Shown: piece by piece, positions 35,324-42,011 of the stretch
Layout of the letters: each line of letters opens with the position of its first letter
Numbering within the stretch: position 1 is the stretch's first letter
Virus record (IMG/VR): IMGVR_UViG_3300040944_000023
Span: 1 to 59,772 of that record
Direction: 5' to 3' (one strand)
Source of the DNA: a virus
DNA: 59,772 bases
Translations under genes and position numbers: made by a program
The notes under the pieces: model-generated
Seen by the model: only the letters and a program-made list of their open reading frames with translations
Told to the model about the DNA's origin: nothing
Databases searched by the model: none

Positions 35324-35503
35324 ATGGCATTCGGCGAATCGGCGGGCGAGCAGGCGGCGCAGACAGTGGCTACGGCTGGCGAGAAGATCGAAGGCGACTT
35401 CATGACGCGGCTGGAAGCGGTCGTGTCGCAGCTTGTGGCACTTGTGGACCGCCTGGATGGGGCCACAGTGACCTCAACCATCAAGTTAGGAGCAAAGCAA
35501 TGA
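35324..35503 (+). CDS. Small coiled-coil protein of the lysis region
   Basis: 59 residues from the ATG at 35324 (AGGAGGCGGC ribosome site); the stop overlaps the next ATG (ATGA). Helical, with MTRLEAVVSQLVALVDRLDG as a likely coiled coil. No family recognised. Confidence 0.6.
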   Translation: MAFGESAGEQAAQTVATAGEKIEGDFMTRLEAVVSQLVALVDRLDGATVTSTIKLGAKQ

Positions 35504-35706
35504 CGCAGATAGTTCAATTCTTCCAGCAGCACTGGGGTTGGTTCTCTGGGCCTGTCGCGCTGTGGATCTACTCGTGGGTAATCCACTCGATGCCCACCCC
35601 GCAGCCGATGGGTAACCCGTTCTATACTTGGCTCTACAACGTGCTGCAAATCATCGGCGCTAATAAAGCCTTGGTCGGGGCCAAGAACGGCATAAAGACG
35701 CCGTGA
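35500..35706 (+). CDS. Holin-like small membrane protein
   Basis: 68 residues with one hydrophobic segment (WFSGPVALWIYSWVIHSM) and a second, amphipathic one (FYTWLYNVLQIIGAN). Overlaps the endolysin-like gene by 4 bases. Size, membrane segment and position just before the RlpA-like gene suggest a holin; sequence alone does not prove it. Confidence 0.55.
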   Translation: MTQIVQFFQQHWGWFSGPVALWIYSWVIHSMPTPQPMGNPFYTWLYNVLQIIGANKALVGAKNGIKTP

Positions 35707-36059
35707 TTGTCAAAGCTACCCGCGAAGGGTTAGTGGGACAGCGCACAGCCAGCGGCTACGTGATCGACACTGTTGTCCCCTTCGTGGCACTTCCATCCAC
35801 CAAAGCCCTCGGTTGCTTCATCCAGTTGACTAATCCCCTAAACACCAAGTCCTCCCTGGCGATTGTCCTTGATGTCGGTCCATGGAATATCAACGATGAC
35901 GCCTATGTCTTTGATGGCCAGCGCCCGCAAGCAGAGAGTGGAACTGACATGACGGGGCGTCCGACCAATGGAGCCGGGATCGACCTCGGGGAGAAGGTCT
36001 GGAGTCTGTTGGGAATGGTGGACAACGGGCAAATTGATTGGGAGTTTGTGGTACTCTAG
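35703..36059 (+). CDS. RlpA-like double-psi beta-barrel endolysin candidate
   Basis: 118 residues from GTG at 35703. TASGYVIDTVVPFVALPS, LAIVLDVGPWN and GAGIDLGEKVWSLLGM parallel the RlpA elements (ASG..., 'v.vnDRGP', 'iDLS.aa...lG'), including the Asp of the VLDVGP loop. RlpA-type domains cleave or bind denuded glycan strands. Between holin-like and spanin-like genes this is the best endolysin candidate. The TAG stop overlaps the 14-bp site at 36059. Confidence 0.6.
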   Translation: MIVKATREGLVGQRTASGYVIDTVVPFVALPSTKALGCFIQLTNPLNTKSSLAIVLDVGPWNINDDAYVFDGQRPQAESGTDMTGRPTNGAGIDLGEKVWSLLGMVDNGQIDWEFVVL

Positions 36060-36072
36060 TCCCACGTTGTAC
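36059..36072 (+). promoter_or_regulatory. Dispersed 14-bp site (GTCCCACGTTGTAC)
   Basis: Copy 8. Its first G is the last base of the TAG stop of the endolysin-like gene. Confidence 0.65.
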
Positions 36073-36146
36073 TGGGTAAGAGACCCATGATAAGATTGAA
36101 GTTGTAGGGCGCGCATCTCTGCCGTGGGCTTTAGGAGATGACGCAA

Positions 36147-36404
36147 ATGCCGCAGTTGACCTGGAAAGTAGACGCTGGACAAGTCCTCACCATCCTATTG
36201 GTTCTTATGGGGCTCGCGGTCTCTTGGGGAAACCTTGGGGCCAAGATAGACGCACAGGCCGAACGGATCAACATGGTCCAAAACAACCAACAAAAGGTCA
36301 TGAGTGACTTAAATTCAGTCCGCGAGGAACAGGCCCGAGTTCGAGGTATTTTGGAACAGCACGACAAAGACGATGCGGCATGGCGGTCTAGCCATGATCG
36401 GTAA
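36147..36404 (+). CDS. Spanin-like membrane-anchored coiled coil
   Basis: 85 residues. I prefer the ATG at 36147: TAGGAG is then 9 bases away, while the ATG at 36138 would touch it. One N-terminal membrane helix (VLTILLVLMGLAVSWGNL) followed by a long charged coiled coil (QQKVMSDLNSVREEQARV). This is the shape of an inner-membrane spanin. Confidence 0.5.
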   Translation: MPQLTWKVDAGQVLTILLVLMGLAVSWGNLGAKIDAQAERINMVQNNQQKVMSDLNSVREEQARVRGILEQHDKDDAAWRSSHDR

Positions 36405-36416
36405 GGGGATTAGACC

Positions 36417-36578
36417 ATGAAGTACGAGCAGCTAATAATTGTTGTTCTCAACAAGGTGCTGGCGATCCTAAAGGCCATTGGCACCCCAACCACCGCAGAA
36501 GCAGAAAAATTACTCCAGGATCTCGTCAAAGCGTTAAGCGACCCACCTGGCCCGCCACCTGTCCCACCGGACTCTTAA
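36417..36578 (+). CDS. Small protein with Pro-rich tail
   Basis: 53 residues. Hydrophobic helix LIIVVLNKVLAILKAIG then an amphipathic helix and a PPGPPPVPPDS tail. End of the plus-strand block; overlaps the convergent membrane gene by 53 bases. Possibly part of the lysis set. Confidence 0.5.
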   Translation: MKYEQLIIVVLNKVLAILKAIGTPTTAEAEKLLQDLVKALSDPPGPPPVPPDS

Positions 36579-37146
36579 AAAAGAAGTGGTGATATAGGCC
36601 GAAGATCACCACAGATCCGGCCACGTAAAACCACCGGGCTGTGTCCCATCTCTGGGCTGTGGTTAAGAAGTGGTAAGACGCCGAAGTAAGGGCGTGCAAG
36701 ATCATCCAAGCGGTCTGAAGTTCAATGTGGACTGAGAGCAGCCGGTTCTTAGTGAATGGCTCGAAGTGGTTCCCTAAGCTAACCATCAGGCAGACTCCAG
36801 CCACGGATAAGGTACTTAGGTTCCTGATCGGTAAATATCCCCAAGCCAGCACGTTCGGGTTGTAGATCCCCAACGATAGGGCTGCGCAAAGTCCAGCGAA
36901 TCCGAACCGACAATCCTTCCTCACCTCGATGACGTTCCAAACGGCCTCCAAGGGGGCTAGGAGCCTCACAAACAGCGCGATCCCATCCAAAGGGATATAC
37001 CATACTGCGGTTCTGTAAGCGACGTTGTAGATGGCTGCAAACGCGCAAGAGAACAACATCAAATGTAGCTTTTGGCGTAAGGGATGATGGAGAATGACGA
37101 GAAACACTAGGGCGTAGCCAGCCGTCATGATGGCATCACTAGCCAT
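36526..37146 (-). CDS. Multi-pass membrane protein
   Basis: 206 residues with about six hydrophobic segments (AGYALVFLVILHH, LFSCAFAAIYNVAY, FGFAGLCAALSLGIY, LSVAGVCLMVSLGNH and others). No motif. Transcribed toward the lysis genes. Looks like a bacterial-type membrane protein acquired as cargo. Confidence 0.55.
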   Translation of the reverse strand: MASDAIMTAGYALVFLVILHHPLRQKLHLMLFSCAFAAIYNVAYRTAVWYIPLDGIALFVRLLAPLEAVWNVIEVRKDCRFGFAGLCAALSLGIYNPNVLAWGYLPIRNLSTLSVAGVCLMVSLGNHFEPFTKNRLLSVHIELQTAWMILHALTSASYHFLTTAQRWDTARWFYVAGSVVIFGLYHHFFFKSPVGQVAGQVGRLTL

Positions 37147-37230
37147 ATGGCACTAGTATACCTACTCTTGTGTAATAAAGAATACAGGACTCTCTGCTGG
37201 TAGTGGGCTACTTTAAAAATCCCGTTTTCA

Positions 37231-37246
37231 GATTTAGGACACTACC
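37231..37246 (+). repeat. Repeat GATTTAGGACACTACC, copy 1
   Basis: Overlaps the stop of hicB. With GGTAGTG at 37199-37205 it forms 7-bp terminal inverted repeats of a roughly 48-bp unit. Related copies at 37689, 44111 (inverted) and 45253. Confidence 0.6.
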
Positions 37247-37610
37247 GTAAGCTGATCCTCTCGGACAGCATTGATGTCACAAGCTGATTGAGACTGACGC
37301 GCTCAGAGTTTGCTGCCCTGACGAGACGCTGATGCAAACTGCGCGGTACACGCTGAACCCACTTTCCGCTCGGAAGGGGATCCTCCTTTTCTGGCTCAGG
37401 TACAGGATCGCCTGCCTCGATGCAGTCCTCCAGCCACAGGCGCTGTGCCTCCTGAAGATTCTCTAGCGCCTCTTCTGCGTTCTCTCCATGAGCAGAGCAC
37501 CCAGGCAGTTCTACAATTCTTGCAACGATGTCGCCGTCCGTATCGGGACGAAGTAGTTTCGTATATGGCAGCGCCATGTAGTGTGCAAGATCGTGTTTTT
37601 CAGTGTTCAT
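37242..37610 (-). CDS. hicB: HicB-family antitoxin (no HicA partner seen)
   Basis: 122 residues. The N-terminal HicB fold shows DGDIVARIVELPGCSAHGE and EEALENLQEA; the C-terminus (RVPRSLHQRLVRAANSERVS) is a ribbon-helix-helix that binds DNA. A HicA mRNA-interferase gene is not adjacent. An orphan HicB in a phage could neutralise a host HicA or act as a repressor. The gene is flanked on both sides by the GACACTACC repeat, suggesting acquisition as a cassette. Confidence 0.8.
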   Translation of the reverse strand: MNTEKHDLAHYMALPYTKLLRPDTDGDIVARIVELPGCSAHGENAEEALENLQEAQRLWLEDCIEAGDPVPEPEKEDPLPSGKWVQRVPRSLHQRLVRAANSERVSLNQLVTSMLSERISLR

Positions 37611-37688
37611 ACGGCGTATTCCAGCTTGATACTACGGATAGTATCACAAATTCACGCCCCTTGCCACCGAAGCGCTGCGCGCGCTGGT

Positions 37689-37703
37689 GTTTAGGACACT
37701 ACC
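37689..37703 (+). repeat. Repeat GTTTAGGACACTACC, copy 2
   Basis: Upstream of hicB, same orientation as copy 1, 458 bases away. Confidence 0.6.
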
Positions 37704-37724
37704 AAAGAACACAGCACTCTCTGT

Positions 37725-39527
37725 TTAGGAGCGAGCGGCACGGAGAGAATCGATTCTAGCGCTCACACCTCCTCGGCTCTGGGAGATATCTCCAGCCGTG
37801 AAGCGCTGTAGAAGGAAGGTATGTAATTGACCAGGGTCCCGGAACTCCCGTTTGAGCTTCCGGTCCAACACAAACAGCAGCCTCGCTTGGGCTCCAGTTG
37901 GCGGTTCTTTTCTCCAGGCGGCTGTCGCCGCCATAATTTTTCGATCTTCTCCTGGAACCTCATGTTCGGCCATTTCCACTGCTTCTTTTAGGTCTTTGGC
38001 TACGTACAGTTTGGTTCTGATCCCCCGAACATGGCGGTAAACTTCACAATGCCCTAATCCGTTCTCGCGGATCGAAAGCATACTGTTGTTCATCAGGCCA
38101 AGGTGGTAAGATCCCTCAGTCTCTTTCAGCCATGTAAATCGGCTTAGTTTGCGGAGTTCCTCGGGGCACTCGGGAGGCTTCAAAAGGTCTACCAGGTGAC
38201 GAGAGGTCTTGAACTTGTCAGCTTTGGCTCTGGCGGACTCCAGATCCGGTTCGTCACGGAAGTCTAAACCGGGGTTTTGGGCTTCGAGTTCTTCAATAGC
38301 GCGGGCCTGCTGAAGAACGTCGCCGCCCTTGGCATCGAACTTAGCCCGTAGACCGAAGAGAGAAGCGATCGTGACCAGAGAATGTCTGCCGCTCAGATCG
38401 CAAAAGTCAAGGATCAAAGCATGTGGCTTAACCCATCCCACGTGGGACTCTTTGTCCTCGGGTGCCGGGAAGGGCCTGACAACTCTCCCGGCCATCTGCT
38501 GGAAACGGAGTTTGGATTTCGTCGGCACACACATAGCCGCCGTCATCACACGCGGGGCGTCGATGCCCTCAATGAGTTTCCCCGCAGAAGCTAGGCCGTC
38601 GATCTCGCCTTCGTTAATTAGCCGCATGAACCGCTTACACTCTAATTCTGGAGTGTGACCGCTGATCGGGTAGACTTTAACGCCGTGTGCCCGCATAACC
38701 TCTGCTAAGTCAACAGCATGTTTTATGTCCACGGTGAAGAAGAAAGCTGGCCCTTCTGGCTTATGTTTGCAGTATTCACGAGCGATGAGTTCATTTCGTG
38801 CGGGGGTGTTGACTGCCGCCTCTAACTCGGCTTGGTTGAAGTCTCCATGCGTTATGTGGACCTGGCTGATGTCATGCTCTGTCTCGATTCGATGAGCGAT
38901 GATCCGCGTCAGCCATCCATCCGTGATCCCCTCCGCGATTCCGTAGTTGTAACTTATGCGGTCGAATAGGACTTCCAAGCCGATGTTGTCGCTTCTGTTT
39001 GGTGTGGCGGTGATCCCAATGAATAGCTTCGATGGGTCGCAGTCAGCCTCGCCTTTCAGCACACGGAAGTAACGGAAGACAGACTGGTAACTCACGGCAC
39101 TGGCATGATGGCACTCGTCAACTATCAGAAAGCTGAACTGGTCGGGATCGAACTGAGTCAGCCGGTCACCATACTTCCAGTAGCCTTCGTTTTCCGCCCC
39201 TTCATACTCGGCCTTACCGAGTGTCTGAACAGAAGCCACTACGATGTCGGCATCTTCAGCCCGATAGTCGGCACGTTCAATAGCGACCTTCAGATGGGGA
39301 TTGTACTGATGGAATTTGCGCGCGGCCTGCTCACAAAGTTCATTGCGATGGACAAGGAAGAGGCCGCGCTTTCTCTGCCTGCGTAGTTCAACCATTTCGG
39401 GAATATGGGCCGCGACCACGGTCTTGCCCAGCCCCGTTGCCATCACGACTAATTGTCTGGAGATCCCCTGGTGAAGGTTCTCTTGGATGTCGGCTAGGCA
39501 CTGAGTCTGGTAGGGGCGGAGAGGCAT
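37725..39527 (-). CDS. Superfamily 2 DEAD/DEAH-type helicase
   Basis: 600 residues. LRPYQTQCLADI at the N-terminus, Walker A TGLGKT (31-36), DECHHA (137-142), the motif III-like TATPNRSD (173-180), and motif VI QMAGRVVRPF. About 200 further C-terminal residues are unassigned. Phage SF2 helicases of this kind help origin melting, recombination or restriction escape; here it lies in the recombination block. The dispersed site at 38435 is inside. Confidence 0.85.
   Translation of the reverse strand: MPLRPYQTQCLADIQENLHQGISRQLVVMATGLGKTVVAAHIPEMVELRRQRKRGLFLVHRNELCEQAARKFHQYNPHLKVAIERADYRAEDADIVVASVQTLGKAEYEGAENEGYWKYGDRLTQFDPDQFSFLIVDECHHASAVSYQSVFRYFRVLKGEADCDPSKLFIGITATPNRSDNIGLEVLFDRISYNYGIAEGITDGWLTRIIAHRIETEHDISQVHITHGDFNQAELEAAVNTPARNELIAREYCKHKPEGPAFFFTVDIKHAVDLAEVMRAHGVKVYPISGHTPELECKRFMRLINEGEIDGLASAGKLIEGIDAPRVMTAAMCVPTKSKLRFQQMAGRVVRPFPAPEDKESHVGWVKPHALILDFCDLSGRHSLVTIASLFGLRAKFDAKGGDVLQQARAIEELEAQNPGLDFRDEPDLESARAKADKFKTSRHLVDLLKPPECPEELRKLSRFTWLKETEGSYHLGLMNNSMLSIRENGLGHCEVYRHVRGIRTKLYVAKDLKEAVEMAEHEVPGEDRKIMAATAAWRKEPPTGAQARLLFVLDRKLKREFRDPGQLHTFLLQRFTAGDISQSRGGVSARIDSLRAARS
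38435..38448 (-). promoter_or_regulatory. Dispersed 14-bp site (ATCCCACGTGGGAC)
   Basis: Copy 9, inside the helicase gene, encoding Glu-Ser-His-Val-Gly just after motif VI. Confidence 0.6.
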
Positions 39528-39644
39528 CTACCCGATCCCCCGCAGCCTAACAATGGGAATTATATCAATTCCCCTAACAATGACAGCCCGAGCTTCACCG
39601 AACACCGCGAGCCCGAAAAGGAGCCGGTAGTAGAGGTAGGGCAT
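39528..39644 (-). CDS. Possible 38-residue hydrophobic peptide
   Basis: ATG at 39644, TAG directly before the helicase ATG. Hydrophobic/Arg-rich (YLYYRLLFGLAVFGEAR). The 3' half overlaps the palindrome at 39546-39581, so it may be only leader sequence. Confidence 0.25.
   Translation of the reverse strand: MPYLYYRLLFGLAVFGEARAVIVRGIDIIPIVRLRGIG
39546..39581. promoter_or_regulatory. Palindrome between direct repeats upstream of the helicase gene
   Basis: GGGAATT-ATATC-AATTCCC (39555-39573) flanked by CCTAACAAT on both sides (39546-39554 and 39573-39581). It lies 19 bases before the helicase start, in an operator-like place. Confidence 0.45.
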
Positions 39645-39647
39645 GGG

Positions 39648-39833
39648 TTATCCCACGTGGGACTCGAAAAGTGAACGGAGGTATTCTGCGATATCTTCGA
39701 GCGCCTCCACCGCACGCAGACGCAGATAAGCCTCGCGGTCGCACAGAATGGTCTCCTTGTTGTGGTCGCCATGGCAGTACCGGCAGCGGGCACCTGTATT
39801 TTCGGGCAGGCTCCCCTCGCGTGAGTATTCCAT
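39648..39833 (-). CDS. Small protein with CRYCHGDH motif
   Basis: 61 residues. CRYCHGDH looks like a zinc or redox Cys/His site, followed by a helical tail (LRAVEALEDIAEYLRSLF) ending ESHVG. The stop codon is built into the 14-bp site. ATGA-type overlap with the KTSC gene. Confidence 0.55.
   Translation of the reverse strand: MEYSREGSLPENTGARCRYCHGDHNKETILCDREAYLRLRAVEALEDIAEYLRSLFESHVG
39650..39663 (-). promoter_or_regulatory. Dispersed 14-bp site (ATCCCACGTGGGAC)
   Basis: Copy 10, overlapping the TAA stop of the 61-residue gene and preceding the helicase leader. Confidence 0.65.
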
Positions 39834-40069
39834 TAGCTTATCTTCCTCCGCTCACAGGTTCCCTTGACAAGGAACTGGTGGACGGCGCTTCCCACGGAGG
39901 GGGCGTTCAGGATTCGGTCGGTGAAGGTGTCTTCGGGGATAGGTCGATAGGCGTGGGTTGACGTTGCATTACCAGCCTTATCCTTGAAGGTCACAAAAAC
40001 CTCCTTAGCCGCCTCATCGTAAGCGAGAGATTTTACGTTGCTCGACACAAAATTCGTATACGTTTTCAT
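39833..40069 (-). CDS. KTSC-domain protein
   Basis: 78 residues. VSSNVKSLAYDEAAKEVFVTF is the KTSC domain opening (SSn-v-s-yd---- L-v-F), followed by YRPIPEDTF and APSVGSAVHQFLV. KTSC domains are common in phages and occur near DNA-repair or RNA-metabolism genes; their role is unclear. Confidence 0.75.
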   Translation of the reverse strand: MKTYTNFVSSNVKSLAYDEAAKEVFVTFKDKAGNATSTHAYRPIPEDTFTDRILNAPSVGSAVHQFLVKGTCERRKIS

Positions 40070-40105
40070 AGACTTGCTCCTATATTGACGTTCATTTCAC
40101 GTCCC

Positions 40106-40360
40106 CTATCTCAAGTTCCACATCCTCTCTAACTCGGCCAAAGCTTCCCTGAATCGAAAGCATGGCAGACAGGCTGTGCCGTCCTCATCTGAGACTAAAA
40201 TAACATCTGACTCACCGCAGAATCGGCAGACAGGAGGTTGAGTCTTCCGCTGTTTCGCGTGCACGATTGCTTGCCCCACCCAGGAGCCCCAAGCGAACCC
40301 TCCTATAGAGGCAAGAGCAAATAACGCGCACCATAAGATGAACGAGATGGCTTCTCGCAT
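40106..40360 (-). CDS. Membrane protein with zinc ribbon
   Basis: 84 residues from the ATG at 40360, preceded by CGAGGT; longer upstream starts would overlap the next gene. One membrane helix (ISFILWCALFALASIGGFAW) and then a zinc ribbon, CRFCGESD and CLPCFRF. Function unknown. Confidence 0.6.
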   Translation of the reverse strand: MREAISFILWCALFALASIGGFAWGSWVGQAIVHAKQRKTQPPVCRFCGESDVILVSDEDGTACLPCFRFREALAELERMWNLR

Positions 40361-40364
40361 AAGT

Positions 40365-41156
40365 TTACCTCGTGGATATCTTGGCCCCGCTCGTAACCGT
40401 GATACCGGGCCAGTTGAGGGAATCCTGATGATGAAAGACAACGGCATTCAACACTACCTGATCGACGACCAGGATAGGCCGCATGTCTCCCGGCTTGACT
40501 TCCTGCATCAGATTGACCTTGCCCGTTGCAATCGCCTTGGCGAAAGCAATGATATCCGTACAGGAGCCTTTGAACTGCGTGCCCACCTTGGCATCGGCGA
40601 CTACAGGGATAGCGTTAGCCAAGGTCGGCGTAATGGTGATCTGGGCCTCCTGAGTCTTGGCTTCGGCTTCTGCCACCCGCCCACGGGCCATCAGTGCGGC
40701 GGCTTCGCGTTCCAGTTTGAGGCGCTGTTCTTCAGCTACGCGAGCGAAGGCCGCTTCGCTTTCCGCCTTGGCACGCCGCATGTCGTTCAGGTACTTCTCG
40801 CCCTTCTTGGTGAGTATGTCCTTGATAGCGGTCAAGGGGTCCACTGTCGCGTGTTCTAACTCCAGCACGGTAGCGCGAGCGCCGTTCAAAGGCCCCTTGA
40901 ACCTCGACCAGATCCGCGTCAGTCCATCGGCGCGGGTGGCCACGTTCTTCCGTAACTCCATCGCTTCGCCGTAAGTGGAGTCATCTTGGATGTTCAGGGT
41001 TTTCGCCTGAACCTGTAAAGAGGCGAGCCCTTGAAGATGGGCCTCAACCTCCATCTGTAACGCCGGGACGTTGATATCCAAGACCACCGACAATTGGCTG
41101 GCTTGCGTCTTTAAGGTCTGGGCATTGAACGGCACTAACGCTGTGGATTTATCCAT
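40365..41156 (-). CDS. Coiled-coil protein of the recombination module
   Basis: 263 residues from the ATG at 41156 (ACAGGAG site 9 bases upstream). Long helices (KYLNDMRRAKAESEAAFARV, EEQRLKLEREAAALMARGRV) and a C-terminal beta domain. Resembles in layout the DUF1351-type partners found next to RecT and exonuclease genes. Overlaps the exonuclease stop by 8 bases. Confidence 0.5.
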   Translation of the reverse strand: MDKSTALVPFNAQTLKTQASQLSVVLDINVPALQMEVEAHLQGLASLQVQAKTLNIQDDSTYGEAMELRKNVATRADGLTRIWSRFKGPLNGARATVLELEHATVDPLTAIKDILTKKGEKYLNDMRRAKAESEAAFARVAEEQRLKLEREAAALMARGRVAEAEAKTQEAQITITPTLANAIPVVADAKVGTQFKGSCTDIIAFAKAIATGKVNLMQEVKPGDMRPILVVDQVVLNAVVFHHQDSLNWPGITVTSGAKISTR

Positions 41157-41820
41157 TAGAGTTACTCCTGTCCGATGGTCCTTCCAGACCATCAATCAAT
41201 TTGTTATTGGCACGGTCGTGCCAGATCATACAGCACGCCCGAAAGATTGCTTCATCCATGGGGTTGGAGCACCGATACACTCGAAAGGTGCCATCCCCAG
41301 GCAACGCCACAATATCCCGTAAATCGGCGGTGAGATTCAGGGAGTGTTTCAACATCAACTTGTAGCCCGCTGTTTGGATCTCTGCCGCCCGCTTGGGCCT
41401 ACTCCCCTGACTTTTCCAACCCTTGGTATCGATCAGGACCAGCTTGCCGCTTGGGTACAGGCCCCAAACGTCTGGAGTCCCGCAAACATTCAGGTCCGGT
41501 AGACACATCGGCTGCTCGTGGCCGATCGGTTTGAATCCCGTTTCCCTCTTGAACCATACCCACCCCGCTACGTAAGGCTGGATAGTCTCGCCGAGGTCCA
41601 TCACTTCAAGCACGTCCTCCAGTGTTTCGGCCTCGGGTGCGTGCTCGTCCACTAGGAAACGAGCCTTATGGACTAATTGCCCACGCACCCGAGACTCTTC
41701 ATCGAAGAAGTCGGACCCCTTGTTAAAACCGCAGTCGGCAAGCACTCGTGTGACTCCCGGCTTCCAGATTCCATTCAGCCGGTACTCGTGTCTGTCGTCG
41801 AGATAAGTGAGGCCGTTCAT
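41149..41820 (-). CDS. RecB-like PD-(D/E)XK exonuclease
   Basis: 223 residues. RGQLVHKARFLVDE (the GxxxH helix), GTPDVWG (catalytic Asp), LIDTKGW (the D-x-K) and QTAGYKLML (motif QxxxY) give a complete PD-(D/E)XK core of the phage exonuclease/Cas4-like kind. With RecT it should form a two-part recombination system. Its start codon is TTCAT in reverse and abuts the IS remnant, whose end supplies AAAGGAG as ribosome site. A 44-bp part (41331-41374) is copied behind tnpB at 58122. Confidence 0.8.
   Translation of the reverse strand: MNGLTYLDDRHEYRLNGIWKPGVTRVLADCGFNKGSDFFDEESRVRGQLVHKARFLVDEHAPEAETLEDVLEVMDLGETIQPYVAGWVWFKRETGFKPIGHEQPMCLPDLNVCGTPDVWGLYPSGKLVLIDTKGWKSQGSRPKRAAEIQTAGYKLMLKHSLNLTADLRDIVALPGDGTFRVYRCSNPMDEAIFRACCMIWHDRANNKLIDGLEGPSDRSNSNG
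41331..41374 (-). repeat. 44-bp segment shared with the 3' end of the second tnpB
   Basis: Exact reverse-complement match to 58122-58165. Here it encodes the AGYKLMLKHSLNL part of the exonuclease, so this is the original copy. Confidence 0.85.
41816..41820 (+). promoter_or_regulatory. IS target site TTCAT
   Basis: Left flank of the deleted IS copy; reverse complement of the exonuclease start ATGAA. Confidence 0.65.
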
Positions 41821-42010
41821 AAAACTCCTTTGCGCGAGAAACCGCTGGCTTCAGCCATGCGGAGGGATAGCGCGGCGCACGCGGATACCAACGCTGCCAG
41901 GGTAATAGCTGGCAGGGCCACTGTAAGCGGGCCGAACGTAGCGAGTTGTGCTGCTGTTTAGCATGGCTTAGTTACAAAGCCGCCGGCTTCAGCCGCGCGG
42001 TTGCTTACGA
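41821..42010 (+). mobile_element. Internally deleted copy of the IS605-type element
   Basis: 190 bp. The first ~48 bases equal the left end (21611-21669) and the remainder equals the right end (from about 23130 to 23275). The junction lies at a shared CGCGGCG, consistent with a short-homology deletion. Both hairpins are kept, so TnpA from the full copy could move it. It sits exactly between the recT stop and the exonuclease start. Confidence 0.9.
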
Positions 42011-42011
42011 G

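Noticed and set aside
20023-36578. Both convergent gene pairs overlap by exactly 53 bases (20023-20075 and 36526-36578)
   Set aside because: No sequence similarity between the two overlaps; treated as coincidence.
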